NCBI GenBank assembly: GCA_001939145.1
Contig: LSRX01000047.1
Coordinates: 548,682 to 612,681, forward strand
Source of the DNA: Symbiodinium microadriaticum
Taxonomy: Eukaryota; Sar; Dinophyceae; Suessiales; Symbiodiniaceae
Direction: 5' to 3'
Length of the DNA: 64,000 nucleotides
Shown: positions 23,223 through 33,288 of the stretch, in pieces
How the letters are laid out: each line of letters opens with the position of its first letter
How positions within the stretch are numbered: the first letter of the stretch is position 1
The notes under the pieces: generated by a model
What the model saw: the letters and a program-made list of their open reading frames with translations, nothing else
The model's database searches: none
Told to the model about the DNA's origin: nothing
Program-made: the position numbers and the translations under genes

Positions 23223-23464
23223 ACCTGCAGCACTGACAGTGGCAAAGAAAGTAGGCCCGACAGCCTAAACCTAGTAGCACTTGTAATGGCATTTCCATGA
23301 ATACAGGCTTTGGACACAGCCCCAAACTCCGGAGGAGTTCTCAACAGTCCTGCAGCCACCTTTGCCCGAAACCCTTTTGTCCGTCCTGCCTGGACAACTC
23401 GGCACGAAGCTCCAGTGCCCAGGATTCGGATGGTCTGCAAAAGCGGACTCAAGAAGTTCCCTAT

Positions 23465-23557
23465 CCCTCCAGGTACCTATTTTTGTAGGGCCTCTAGTAC
23501 CCTATATATATATATATATATGTATATATAGTTAGTAGGTACCTGGAGGGATAGGGG
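23465..23557. mobile_element. GGTACC-family hairpin with AT-repeat loop
   Basis: Ends ATCCCTCCAGGTACCTA and TAGGTACCTGGAGGGAT are inverted copies; the loop is a TA dinucleotide run. Confidence 0.5.
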
Positions 23558-23992
23558 TTTGAGGAGGGGCCGTAGAGTTCGGGGTTAAGGGGGCCTACGG
23601 TGTTAGCATGCCAATCGTAGCGCTAAGTCAGTTGATCAGGGCGGAACTCGTCTTGGGCTTCGGATGATGTCCGGTTCAGGCTTCGAGGGTTTTTTCCGAC
23701 ATCATGAAGAAGTTCCTGCTCATTCATTGTTGATTAGAACTGACAGCTGCTGTAATCTTAGGGCTTCCGCTGTCTGCATGCCTTCTCTGCCTGGCACTCG
23801 CCCGCTGCCCTCTCTTTTTTGGCAATCTGTCGGTCTCCTTGCATCTTCTTCTTATCATTCTATATACTACATCTGACCAAAATTACACCTCCTATACTGC
23901 ATGGTAGTCTGTCTGTCCTTCTGTCTCTCAGTCCCCTTCTCGGAATTAGTCAAGCAGTTTGTCGGTGACAGGAATGCAGTCTGTGCACGTAT

Positions 23993-24095
23993 ACGTATGT
24001 ATGTATTTGTACGTATGTACGTACGTATGCAAGGCAGGCAGGCAGGCAGGCCGGCAGGCAGGCAGGCAGGGAGGAAGGTAGGCAGGTAGGGGAGG
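23993..24095. repeat. GTAT then GGCA tetranucleotide repeats
   Basis: GTATGTAT units give way to GGCAGGCA units and then GGTAGGCAG; successive point-mutated tetramers suggest slippage expansion. Confidence 0.8.
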
Positions 24096-24350
24096 AGGCA
24101 TGCCCGGATGCATTCATGTATGTGTACATACATTTGGATAGTCTTGTTTAAACCGTTTACGTGCATTAGCACGCAGCATTCAAGTCTTGTCTGCAGGTAA
24201 TGGTTTGTGAAACCGAATCCTATCAAAATATGACCATCCTTCAATGGCACATTAGCCGTGGATGTACTTCCCGGCAGAACCCTAAACTTTAAGCCAAAAA
24301 TCTAAACCTTTCTAAACTCTTAAAATTTTAAACCCTAATTAATCTCGAAC

Positions 24351-25521
24351 CCGGCGCCCGATAATGTGCCTTGAAGTCTCCGATGGAAACTCCCGCGGCC
24401 TGGATGCTATCCTGCCCCATGCCGGAAGCGAGCTGAATTCTGTTACTGGTAGTAGCACCGGTGGTAGAAGCCCTAAAGGCAGCAACAACAGCTCCTTGGC
24501 CACCTTGGATGGCGCCTGGACCTGCTTGCGGGTGCTGGGAGCCCTAGGTTTCCTCAAAAATAGCAAGGTTGAGTGGTTCGGGTGTTTAGGTGTTTATATA
24601 GGGTTCAGGAGGTTCGGGGTTTTGCGGTTTTGGGTTCAGGGTGTTGGCACAAAGCGTTTGGGCTCAATGCCAAGGCTTGCGTTTTTGCGGCTCTTCTTGA
24701 AAAAGGGTCATGAAAAAGGGTCATGATATAGCAGCACGTGTCTACTAAATCGCGCAGTGTCTGCAGTCCCCATCTGGCTTCGGAACTTCGGAACGCGGCT
24801 TCAAGAAAGAATGCAAAAACGTCAGCCTCTTAACTTTGCAGTCCAAGGGGCCCTGCAATCCTATTCCCTGAACCCTAAGTCCTAAGCCCTATAATCCCTA
24901 AACCCTATAAATCCTAAGCCCTATATTCCCTAAACCCTATAAGCCCTAAGCCCTATAAAAGCCTCGCAAGCCATGGGTGGGGCGGTCTTTGTCTGTCTTA
25001 AAGTCTCGGATCTGAGTCCCTTGCACTTGAGGCCTTGGGTGCTGAAACCCTGCCTATAGTCTTCATTGTACTTCCTGTTCAGGGTTCTGAATATAAAACT
25101 TATTTGGGGGGTTTCCGAACATAGGGGACCCTAATATAGTACCCTAAACAGTAGGCTCCTGATTCTAAGGACCCCAAAATAAGGTACCCTAATTGTCGGA
25201 AACTCCCATTTAACCAAAAAAGGAAAACAAAAAGAAAACAATGCACACTCTAGGTAAGCCCCGAATTGCCGAACTCCAGGCTGCCGTGTTGGGGCGGTCT
25301 GGGGCCAGCCGACGCACGGTACTGCCAAGGGCCCATGTTGAAAGCACCCGACAGTACCTGTAGTCTCCATTCTAGTTCCCTTTTTTGGTTACACCAGTCT
25401 TAAATGTAGGATGTAGGATCCTATTTGAGGGAACGCCCAAAAGGAACTACAATGGAGACTACAGGTAAGATCCTAAGCCCGGAAAGCTGAAGCTTCCGGA
25501 AGCCTCTAGCTGTCCAACCAT
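24351..25521 (-). CDS. Four-exon gene with a palindromic-element intron, function unknown
   Basis: Exons in coding order: 25463-25521 starting at an ATG (MVGQLEASGSFSFPGLGSY), about 25247-25357 (YCRVLSTWALGSTVRRLAPD and on to SSAIRGLPRV), about 24963-25074 (KYNEDYRQGFSTQGLKCKG, ends at a probable GC donor), and 24351-24534 (GAIQGGQGAVVAAFRASTTG, then SGMGQDSIQAAGVSIGDFKA, donor GTTCGA). All joins are phase-compatible. A long pyrimidine tract (minus-strand read of the GA repeat at 25528-25552) precedes the ATG, which could serve spliced-leader trans-splicing. Intron 1 (25358-25462) is a complete palindromic element; intron 2 holds a copy of another family (25107-25205). The protein is not recognised. 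Confidence 0.55.
25107..25205. mobile_element. GGGACCCTAATATAG-family element
   Basis: Close copy of 2762-2860 with GGTTTCCGAACATAGGGGAC at the left and the matching inverted end. It lies in intron 2 of the gene at 24351-25521. Confidence 0.5.
25358..25462 (-). mobile_element. Palindromic element acting as intron (GTAGTCTCC family)
   Basis: The two ends are inverted copies: CTGTAGTCTCCATT at one side and AATGGAGACTACAG at the other, with inner arms TAGTTCC/GGAACTA and a central TAGGATCCTA-like core. The intron of the gene at 24351-25521 begins with the GT of CTGTAG and ends with the AG of CTACAG, so the element is the intron (105 bases). Related copies: 36335-36412 and a tandem pair at 43497-43680. 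Confidence 0.6.
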
Positions 25522-25554
25522 GCGATAAAGAGAGAAAGAGAGAGAGAGAGACAG

Positions 25555-25910
25555 ACCTAAACCCTAAACCCTAAACCCCTAAACCTCTAAGCCTCTAAAC
25601 CCTAAACCCCTAAACCCTAAACCCCTAAACCCTAAACCCTAAAGGAACATTTCCTCTCGTTTGAGCGCCTTTTTCCTCAGCTCCGAAGGGGTCTTGGAAC
25701 TGCGGAGACGAGCTTATGCTACCGCACGCCACTCATTCGTCACTCGGATTGCCCAAGGTTTAGGGGTTTAGGGGTTTAGGGTTTTAGGGTTTTAGGGTTT
25801 TAGGGTTTAGGGGTTTAGGGGTTCAAGGGTTTTAAGGTTTAGCGGTTTAGGGCTTAAGGTTTAGGGTCTAGCGGTCTAGCGTTTAAGGCTTAGAGTACAT
25901 TTGTTTAGGG
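25555..25910. repeat. Facing CCCTAAA and TTTAGGG arrays
   Basis: CCCTAAA units at 25555-25645 and TTTAGGG units at 25755-25910 flank a 100-base GC-rich island (25646-25750). Confidence 0.7.
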
Positions 25911-26100
25911 TTGAAGGCCTGGGGATGACCTCCTGGCACAACCCTTTGGCTCCCGTATCTACAAGTTGCTCCAGATCCTCCGAAAGGCACCCCATAAACC
26001 CTCACATCACACAGAACCCTGCAAGCGGAACAACCTAAACCCCCAAACCCTAAGCCTCTAAACCCTAAACCCCTAAACCCCTAAACCCTAAACCCTATCT

Positions 26101-26157
26101 CAGCCTCGAAGATGCACTCAAGGCAGTCGCTCTCCTCGAGGATCTCCAGGACGGCCT
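26101..26157 (-). CDS. Short exon, unknown product
   Basis: Between an ATTGAG acceptor and a donor formed by the start of a TTTAGGG array (GG/GTTTAG) the frame reads AVLEILEESDCLECIFEAEI, with strong third-position G/C. It is flanked on both sides by telomere-like repeats. It is probably an exon of a minus-strand gene that continues outside what can be read. Confidence 0.42.
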
Positions 26158-26289
26158 CAATTTAAGGTTTAGGGTTTAGGAAGAAGAGGTCCGAGCTTTT
26201 TTGCTTTTGTTTATGGCTAAACCTATAAACCCTAAACCGACGCGACAATCTCGGAACCAAACAAGGCACCTGACACGGCCCCAAGCCCC

Positions 26290-26960
26290 CAAAAGTTTGC
26301 AGGTTTAGGGGTTCGTGGGTTCAGGGTCGGTTTAGGGTTTAAGTTTAGGGCCCAGGGTTTAGGGTTTAGGATTTAAGCTTAGGGTTCAGGATTTAGGGGT
26401 TAGGGTTAAGGACCCTAAACCTCGAACCCCCAAATCCTGCACGGAACCTGCACTCCAAGCCCAGGATCAAGAAAGCTCTGTGGATCTTAGCCGCTGGCTG
26501 CCCCATAGTCCACCAAGAGCTCTTCCTGGCCGCATTCGGCATCCAACCACGCTACCCTAATTACTAAACCCTAACCCCGAACTCCTAAACACCCCCCCCC
26601 CCCCACCCAAGCCATAAGCCCGACGCCCTCAAACATGTCGTCCAAAACCTTACTGTTTTTTTTGTGCGCCGGCTTGTTCCCTAAACCCCTAAACCCTAAA
26701 TACTAAACCCCAAACCCCAAACCCTAAACCCCAAACCCCAAACCTTAATAGCTCCTAGTGTTTAAGCCACGGCCGCGCGTTCTCCGGCTCGATCGCCCCG
26801 AAGGATGACAGGAGCGCCGGAACGCGCTCCAGCGGCGCAAAGCGGAAGCCATGAGAAGGCATGGGAGATGCATGGAGCTCAGTTTAGGGTTTAGGGTTTA
26901 GGGTTTAGGGTTTAGGGGTGAAGATACTCTAAACCTTAAACTCTAAGCCCTAAACCCCTA
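26290..26960. repeat. Mixed-orientation telomere-like arrays
   Basis: TTTAGGG units at 26300-26410 and 26880-26920 and CCCTAAA units at 26570-26750 alternate with short GC-rich islands. A run of about 15 C lies at 26590-26605. Confidence 0.65.
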
Positions 26961-26971
26961 AACCCATACTC

Positions 26972-27166
26972 CTAAACTCCAGAAGCGAGACCCTTCTGAA
27001 TTCTCAAATCTCTGAGTCGTCTGGCAACAACAAAACTTGGCTCCAACACCCTGCTGCACTGCTGCGTACATCTTTTCAGCTCGCACTTCAGCACTGAGAA
27101 AGAAAGCTCTGGCACCGTGAAGCTGACTTGAACGCGTATAGCTGAGCGATGTTTCATGACGGCGTC
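26972..27166 (-). CDS. Terminal exon, 64 codons, unknown product
   Basis: After an ACCAG acceptor the frame reads DAVMKHRSAIRVQVSFTVPE and continues through LKCELKRCTQQCSRVLEPS to QKGLASGV and TAG. Codon use is protein-like throughout. The preceding intron end consists of CCCTAAT-type repeat. No family recognised. Confidence 0.45.
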   Translation of the reverse strand, partial: DAVMKHRSAIRVQVSFTVPELSFSVLKCELKRCTQQCSRVLEPSFVVARRLRDLRIQKGLASGV

Positions 27167-27566
27167 CTGGTATTAGGGTTTAGGGTTTAGGAAGTCCTGG
27201 TATTTCTCTGACTCTGAACCACGGTTGCAAAAGCTTGCACTCCTTCAGCTCAACTCCTCGGAATAATTAGAGACAATGCTCCCCCGAAATAATGGTCCCT
27301 TATAGTCTCTATAAAAGTTAGGCCTCAACTCCTAGTGCAATTCAAGCCCAATCTCTACTTGGGGTCCGCTGCCTTGAAGTCAGTTGCCTATTTTGGGGGC
27401 CGCAACTGTTAGAATAGGGCTGTTGGCCCCTTGTAGTATAAGTAGAATACAGAACCCGAAGGAATAATGCGGGTAATTATTTAGGCTCCTAGATGAATGC
27501 ACCACTGTCCTGGTCACGCTCACTACGCGGAGGATCACGGGACTTAGTAAGTAAGGTTATACTCAC

Positions 27567-27617
27567 GTTCAATTGCGGCGAAAAGAATTGTGATTTTTTG
27601 TTGCCCTGTTCGTAGTC
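27567..27617 (-). CDS. Short exon between a palindromic element and a GTGAGT donor
   Basis: The 3' end of the palindromic element at 27618-27712 (GGGTAG read on the minus strand) acts as acceptor. Fifty-one bases later a canonical GTGAGT donor follows. Two frames are open, DYEQGNKKSQFFSPQLN and LRTGQQKITILFAAIE. It fits the pattern of element-as-intron but has no confirmed partner. Confidence 0.3.
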
Positions 27618-27712
27618 CTACCCATAGGCCCCTAAGTAGTTCCTGTTTGTGGCTTATATTTAGAATCCTATAAGGTAACCCCAAAAAAGGAACTACTTAG
27701 GGGCCTATGGGT
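27614..27712. mobile_element. TACCCATAGGCCCC-family hairpin element
   Basis: Full-length copy with CTACCCATAGGCCCCTAAGT at the left and the inverse at the right. It is followed on the minus strand directly by a short exon ending in GTGAGT. Confidence 0.6.
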
Positions 27713-27794
27713 AGTTTCCAAGTCCCATGACCCTTTAAGTACTGCTTAGGAAAAAGAGCCCGGACGGGAGAAACCAACCAACCGGAGATCCAAA

Positions 27795-27930
27795 AAGACC
27801 CAACTCCCGTAAACCCTGAACTCCCTAGACCCTAAACCGTAAACTCGCTAAACCCTGAACACCCTAAACCCTAAACTGCCTAAACCCTAAGCCCTAAGCT
27901 CCCTAAACCCTAAACCCTAAAGCCTAAACT
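27795..27930. repeat. CCCTAAACTGCC/CCCTAAA degenerate array
   Basis: Units alternate between CCCTAAACC and CCCTAAACTCCC-type variants. Confidence 0.6.
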
Positions 27931-28739
27931 CTGGGCCCCATGAACCCTTCAGGATTCTTCTCTAGTTAGAAAAGAAGCGCCTGCCTGCCAGAAACGACGA
28001 TCGCTAACCGAGCACACGCTCTTCTTGTGGATTGATGTGGGTCGAGAGTGTCTCTTCGTCCACTTATTGTGAAAATGACATTGGCAAGAAACATCTTCAA
28101 ACTATGCTGACACATTGTCATCTTCCTTCTGACCATATGTATATATACACATAAAAATTAAATCAAAAATACCAGCGGCATCGTCTTCTCATCATTAGCA
28201 CCATCGACTTCCACATGAGCATCAACGTCGTCGAACATGAGCATCCTCAACACATCACCATCATCTTCTTCTGCACATGCATCGTCGTCATCATCATCTG
28301 TCTGAGAAACATCGTAGGGTCTGGGGGGAATCCTGTACCATAGTAATTCAAGGAACCCTCCCCGAGAACCCCAAACAGTAAACCCTAAACCCTAAATACA
28401 ACCGTAATTATTAGGGCAGCCTTGTTTTTGTTCGCAGTACTCGAGCACTGATTTTACAAAGTCACGCGAGACACCGCCCTTGCTCTCTAAATCACCCTAA
28501 ATCCTCCTTGAAGTGCCTAAACCCCTAAACCCCACAAACCCCGAACAAGAGTGTCTGTAAAAGACTCCAAATCCTGACACTTTCTAAGACTCCCCGCAAC
28601 TTCGAAGCTGCCTTGAATAGCAATAAGTCTTTACAAACGAAGGGCTGACTTTATGGAGCTCATGTGCGAGATTTAGTCTTGGTTTGACCTCATACAGACC
28701 CTAAACATCCCAAGACTCGAGTAAACTCTCAGCCGAAAC

Positions 28740-28850
28740 CCCACTGGCCTGCATGGAGCTGCGGGCGCACGTGACATCGGCGGCGGGCGTTGTGGCGCCG
28801 CGGAAAATCAGCTGTGAGCCGGCGCGGACAGTACTGGTTAGGTCTCGGGA
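28740..28850 (-). CDS. GC-rich candidate exon
   Basis: A GC-rich island between A/T-rich repeats stays open on the minus strand and reads RDLTSTVRAGSQLIFRGATT. A second frame is also open, so only the coding nature, not the product, is suggested. The island ends near GTTTCGG, a possible donor. Confidence 0.28.
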
Positions 28851-28914
28851 TGCTGGTTTACTTACCTTTGGCTAGCAGGGAATGGAGGAAAGGTAGGGTT
28901 TAGGGTTCAGGGTT

Positions 28915-29080
28915 TTAGGCTTTATGGGGTTTATAGGGTTTATAGGGCTTATAGCGTTTATAGGGTTTATAGGGTTTATAGGGTTTATAGGGTTTATAGG
29001 GTTTATAGGGNTCCTTGTTGACACCAAGGGGTTTAAACCCGTACATCCTTGTAACACCTACCTTATAAACCCTATAAACC
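28915..29080. repeat. TTTATAGGG nonamer array with an N
   Basis: About ten copies of GGGTTTATA, a two-base expansion of TTTAGGG, run up to the N at 29011; CCCTATAAA copies in the opposite sense follow at 29060-29080. The same nonamer occurs at 24880-24960 and 34430-34690. Confidence 0.7.
29011..29011. other. Single N, assembly join
   Basis: It terminates a TTTATAGGG array; unit number beyond it is unknown. Confidence 0.7.
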
Positions 29081-29360
29081 CTGCAAGCATGTAATCCTGT
29101 TTAATTAACTTAGTAGAGGTTTCTGATGTGGGGGTTGCAGGGTCTAGGGCACGGGGTCTAAGGTTTGCAGGTTTCTCGCGTCTTTGGGTTTAAGGACTCA
29201 GGATTTGTCAGAAATTGAGAAGCCTAGGGTTTTGGGGCTTAGGATTTAGGGCATTTAGGCTTACCTAGAAAGCCAGTTTACCATAAATTGGGGTAACTGT
29301 TGCCCCTTATTCCTTTAACGTTGTATAAATTTATGGGCAACTTGGTTTTCCAGGTAGGGC

Positions 29361-29626
29361 TTAAGACACGATTGGAGGTGCCAGGAATGCTTTGGAGCTT
29401 TTGTTCGTGACGCAAAAGAGGCAACTACGCAGTCTACAGCACAGCAACTGTCTTGTCTGAAGTAAACCCTACTTGGACCCCCAAAAGTAGGTAGAATAAT
29501 GGCCCAGCACCTATGAAAGGCCATTATTCTACATACTCTTGGGGTCCAGGTAGACCCTAAACCACTGAACCCTAAATCCACAATCGGCTCATGAGGCTGT
29601 ATACCCCAAATCTGCCCAAACGGCGG
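29361..29626 (-). CDS. Last two exons of a minus gene around a palindromic-element intron
   Basis: Exon 29582-29626 (TTTAG acceptor, GTGGAT donor) encodes PPFGQIWGIQPHEPI. Exon 29361-29468 encodes GLLQTRQLLCCRLRSCLFC, then VTNKSSKAFLAPPIVS and TAA. The join is phase 0. The 113-base intron consists of a short TTTAGGG piece followed by an element (29470-29562) whose inverted-repeat end GTCCAAGTAG provides the acceptor. A cysteine-rich upstream segment near 29720-29860 may be the preceding exon. Confidence 0.42.
29470..29562. mobile_element. TAGAATAATGGCC-family hairpin
   Basis: Ends CTACTTGGACCCCC and GGGGTCCAGGTAG; inner arms GTAGAATAATGGCC and GGCCATTATTCTAC form a long stem. A sister copy is at 30927-31014. 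Confidence 0.55.
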
Positions 29627-29648
29627 CTAAACTGTTCAAGCACTGGCA

Positions 29649-29712
29649 GAAATAGGGGACCCTAATATAGTACCCTAAATAGTAGGATCCTCATTCTAAG
29701 GACCCCAAAGTA
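29649..29712. mobile_element. Truncated GGGACCCTAATATAG-family element
   Basis: About two thirds of the family sequence, ending GGACCCCAAAGTAG. Confidence 0.42.
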
Positions 29713-30473
29713 GTATGAAGGCAAAGGAGTCTCCGAGGCGCGCAGCTCAGAAGGAAGCTGCGCCGCCGTGCCTGTCCCGAACCTCGTAGGGCAAGCTGCT
29801 ATACCGGCAACATCCATGAACCCCAAACTTTTCCGATCGCAACTTATCGCACGAACACTGACTTCGGACAGCCTACATACACCTCTGAATGACCCAGCCC
29901 TCGTAGCATCTTTCGCGGAAAAAAACAAGCTCCAAGCCCTAAGCAGCCCTAAGCCACTACTCCTAAACCTACACCCCTAAACCCTACCCAAACCCTAGCC
30001 GTTGTACCCTAGAACCCTTAGCCACTGCCCGAAACTGTCAACCCAGAGCCTGACATCCTTGACCCTAACGCCCAAAAAACCACAAAACCCACAAAAACCC
30101 TAAAGCCAAAGCCCTTGGGCCAAAAGAAACCCAGGTCCTGGAGATTGCCATAGTCGTCCTTGGCCTCGGCCAAACCGAACCCTTGTCCGGCCCGGTCCCT
30201 ACTTGGAGCTTTAAATCCTGCATTGCCCGCTCCGTTCTGAGGGTCTTGTGCCCAGTTCTGTGACATTTAGGCGTTTAGAGACAAGAGTTTAGGGGATCAG
30301 GGGACTTATGGTTTAGGGTTTAGGGTTTAGGGTGATGAATAGTTAATCGGGGTTTTCAGTGTTTCTAACTACTGCTATCTGACATACAAAACCCGACTCA
30401 CTAAGTTTCCGAATCCTGTATAACTTCAGTGAGCCGCTCATCCGTAGCCCTGAGACCACCCGAACAATTGGAG

Positions 30474-30919
30474 TTAAGCCTTGTGTGTTGTGGCTACAGG
30501 GTCCCAGTATGATGGTGATACACTGGACGGCTCAGTGCCTGAAAGCGAACTAGCTTCCTGAACGCCTTGACCCATAGAGCTGTACAGTATATACATAGGT
30601 TTAGCTTGAGACTCATACCAAGTCCAAATGTCGGCCAGCCTAGACATTCAGAACTGAACAACCCTTGCTGCCAAAGCATGACTCTGGAGTGAACTCTAAA
30701 CCCCAACCCCTAAACCCCTAAACCCTGAAACCTGAACCCTAAAACCCTAAAACCCTAAACCCTAAACCCCTAAACCCTAAAACGCTAAAAAACCCTAAAC
30801 CCTAAACCCCTAAACCCCATAAAACCCTAAACCCTACACTTCCCTTTTGGGCGATGTGCATTTTACGATTCGGCTTCCGGGACCAGACCTGGCCTTCAAG
30901 ACTACGTAGTGTTTCTGGG
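30474..30919 (-). CDS. Two exons of an unknown minus gene
   Basis: Exon 30840-30919 follows a CCGAAG acceptor and encodes QKHYVVLKARSGPGSRIVKC then TSPKRE, ending at a GTGTAG donor. The terminal exon 30474-30579 follows a TACAG acceptor and encodes SMGQGVQEASSLSGTEPSSV, then SPSYWDPVATTHKA and TAA. At least one exon is missing between them, because the phases do not match directly. The intron after 30840 is a 140-base TTTAGGG-like array. An element of the TAGAATAATGGCC family ends just upstream of the first exon. Confidence 0.45.
30695..30839. repeat. CCCTAAA array forming the body of an intron
   Basis: About eighteen units, perfect and degenerate. Its right border is the GTGTAG donor of the exon at 30840-30919. 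Confidence 0.7.
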
Positions 30920-30926
30920 CTTCGGA

Positions 30927-31014
30927 CCATACCTGGACCCCAAGAGTACGTAGAATAATGGCCTTTTATGGTGTTGGGCCATTATTCTACCTACTTTTGG
31001 GCGTCCAGGTAGCA
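30927..31014. mobile_element. TAGAATAATGGCC-family hairpin
   Basis: Same stem as 29470-29562 with ATACCTGGACCCC and GGCGTCCAGGTAG ends. Confidence 0.55.
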
Positions 31015-31179
31015 ACTAACGTGAATTTCGGGGTGTAGTGGGCTTATAAATGTAAGAGCCTTATAGGCGAGGTTCGACTTTGGGACTCAGAACGTCAAAG
31101 TTTAGGAGCCCAGAGATGCGACGTAGAGGTCGGAAGAGTTGATAAATATGCCATATATCCTTTTTTTTTGGGTCCCTGT

Positions 31180-31382
31180 CTAGCTGTTCTCTATCCTATC
31201 CCCCAAGATTTGACTGAAATTGCAAAAGAGGCTGGCTGCTTCAGGAGCTTCGGGAGTTTTTCGCTTTCTTTGGTTGGGGTGGGATCGGAAGGCTCTTTGC
31301 CCCGAGAAAAGCAACGAAGCTGTCGCTGCTTGTTCCTTTGCTTGAGGCTTCGGCGCTTCAATGAGGGCAAAGGTGTTTAGGG
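31180..31382 (-). CDS. Terminal exon, 66 codons, basic protein tail
   Basis: After a TAAAAG acceptor the frame reads LNTFALIEAPKPQAKEQAAT, then QRAFRSHPNQRKRKTPEAPE, and ends GDRIENS plus TAG. The RKRK cluster could be a nuclear localisation signal. Upstream at about 31490-31560 another minus segment (AHEGFCERPLLQGSIARKR) looks like a preceding exon, but its phase does not match. The intron between holds TTTAGGG arrays. Confidence 0.45.
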
Positions 31383-31480
31383 CTTTTAGTAGGGTTTAGG
31401 GTTTAGGGTTTTTAGGAGGGTTTAGGGCTTTTAGGGTTTAGGGTTTAGGGTTTAGTTTAGGGTTTAGGGCTCAACCCTAA
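31380..31480. repeat. TTTAGGG array
   Basis: Near-perfect units interrupted by GGGCTTTTA; starts at the acceptor of exon 31180-31382. Confidence 0.65.
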
Positions 31481-31739
31481 ACAGTTCTAGGGTTTGTTGT
31501 TCCTCTGGCCTCTTCCTAGCTATGGAGCCCTGCAGCAGTGGCCTCTCGCAGAAGCCTTCATGAGCCTTTGATAGAAGCCCTAAACACCAAACCCTAAAGG
31601 GACACTGAACCCTAAGCTTAAGCGCTAAACAGACCCTCAACCCTAAACCCTAAACGAAACCCTCAACTAGCCCCAAGGCCTACACTTAAAACCGAATTTG
31701 ACCCTAAAGCCTAAACCCTTCCAGGCAGATACCGAATCC

Positions 31740-32090
31740 CTAAACCCTAATTTCCTACATTTCCAAGTCTGAAACCCTAAACCCTAACCCTAAACCCTAA
31801 ACCCTAAATCCCTAGGTTTTCAAGTCTGGGGATGCCTCCGGATGAGAGCTCGAGGAGCCTCCGTAGCCGCAGTTCCTGGGGCATTTTTGTTTTGCGGGGG
31901 GTCTGGGGTTAAGGGTGTTTTCGGGTTTTCGGGTTTAGGGTTGGGTTTAGGGTTTTATCAGGGTTTAGGTTTTAAGGGGTTTAGGGTTTCGGGTTTAGGG
32001 GGTTTAGGGGGTTTGGGGTTTGGGGTTTCGGTTTTAAGGGGTTTAGGGTTCGGGTTTAGGGGGTTTAGGGGGTTTCGGGTTTAGGATTCA
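31740..32090. repeat. CCCTAAA array followed by G-rich TTTAGGGGG variants
   Basis: From 31910 to 32090 the units are GGGTTTCGGG, GGGGTTTAGG and similar, giving a strongly G-biased strand. Confidence 0.6.
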
Positions 32091-32760
32091 GCATCGGTCT
32101 TGGCCCCAAGGCTGCAGCCGCAAAAGGCGTATAAAAGCTTATATAATGTGGCTTGAGGGGTCCGAAAGCCCAAGAATAGTCCTGAGTCCTTATACTCACA
32201 GGATCCTAAGTACCTATATATAGTAGGATCTAGGGCTTCTATATTACGACTGTATCCCCCACAACAGTACCTGGGTGAGAGACTTGGTTTCAGAGTTGTT
32301 AGGACTGAAAAAGCACAGAAACATATTGTACATAGAAAGCATTGAAACCTATGCCGCCAAGCTCTTCGAGCAACACCGCTTCGGACGTTGTGGCTGAAAA
32401 AGAGTTCAATCTAGGATCGTCGAGGTTGGACTTTCGGATTTGAGGTCCCGGGTTTCGGGTCCTAGAGCCTCCAACGAAACTCAAGGCTAGGGGATGTCGG
32501 ACCTTCGGGCCTGCAGTTGTTTGTTGGTTGAGTTTCAAAAGCCTTACCTGAGGTCAAGAATCCGGAAAAAATAGGTACTCTGGGCTGTCATCCCGATGCT
32601 AGGATGTAGGGTTTGGGGCTCAACTTGGGTTAACTTTAGGGTGTCTGGTCGAGGGTTTTATTGGGGGGGCTACAGGTAGGGCGGCTTAGCCATCCGAGCA
32701 TCTTATTGGCATTCGCCACCGCGGGCGAGTTTGCATAGCCGAGCTTCCTCCGTGGCTTAC

Positions 32761-32850
32761 GGAAGTGGCTCTTGCTGTTGTACAAGCGTTGTCTGGGTCT
32801 GCATGCATTTCGAAAACAGTCGTGTGGAGATTGTTTCGGATCATTCATTG
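32761..32850 (-). CDS. Exon with GTAAGC donor, unknown product
   Basis: The frame reads TMNDPKQSPHDCFRNACRPR then QRLYNSKSHF and stops at a canonical GTAAGC donor (read on minus at 32755-32760). A second open frame gives FEMHADPDNACTTARATS. The donor is convincing; the frame is not settled. Confidence 0.38.
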
Positions 32851-33288
32851 TCTTCATCACGATTCATGCACTTTGCTCACTAGTTTTGTGGCTCAGGCGC
32901 AGGGTAGGGGAGTCTATGATAGTGGCTTTCAGTAGGGCCTGGGGCTTATTAGGCCATACCTGTAACTCTATTCAGGAACCCTAAGAAATCGTATATGCTG
33001 CTACTACCCGGAACCCTACAGCTTTATACCCCTAACACCCAACTATTCAGATCCCGAAATCAGGAACCCTAAACCTAAACCCTAAAGCCCTAAACCCCAA
33101 ATTAGGACTTTGGCGTCCTCAGCCGTTTTGCAGGGGACTATTGGAGCTCAGGCGCTTCGGGATCATTCCTAGGCCCTTAAGCTGCAGTTGTTCTTCTTGG
33201 CGCTTGTTTTTTTTGTTTTTTCGCTGTTTGGTGTTGAGGGTTTGGGGTCTACGCTTCAGGATGCAGGGTGTTTAGGACAAACCTTAAC

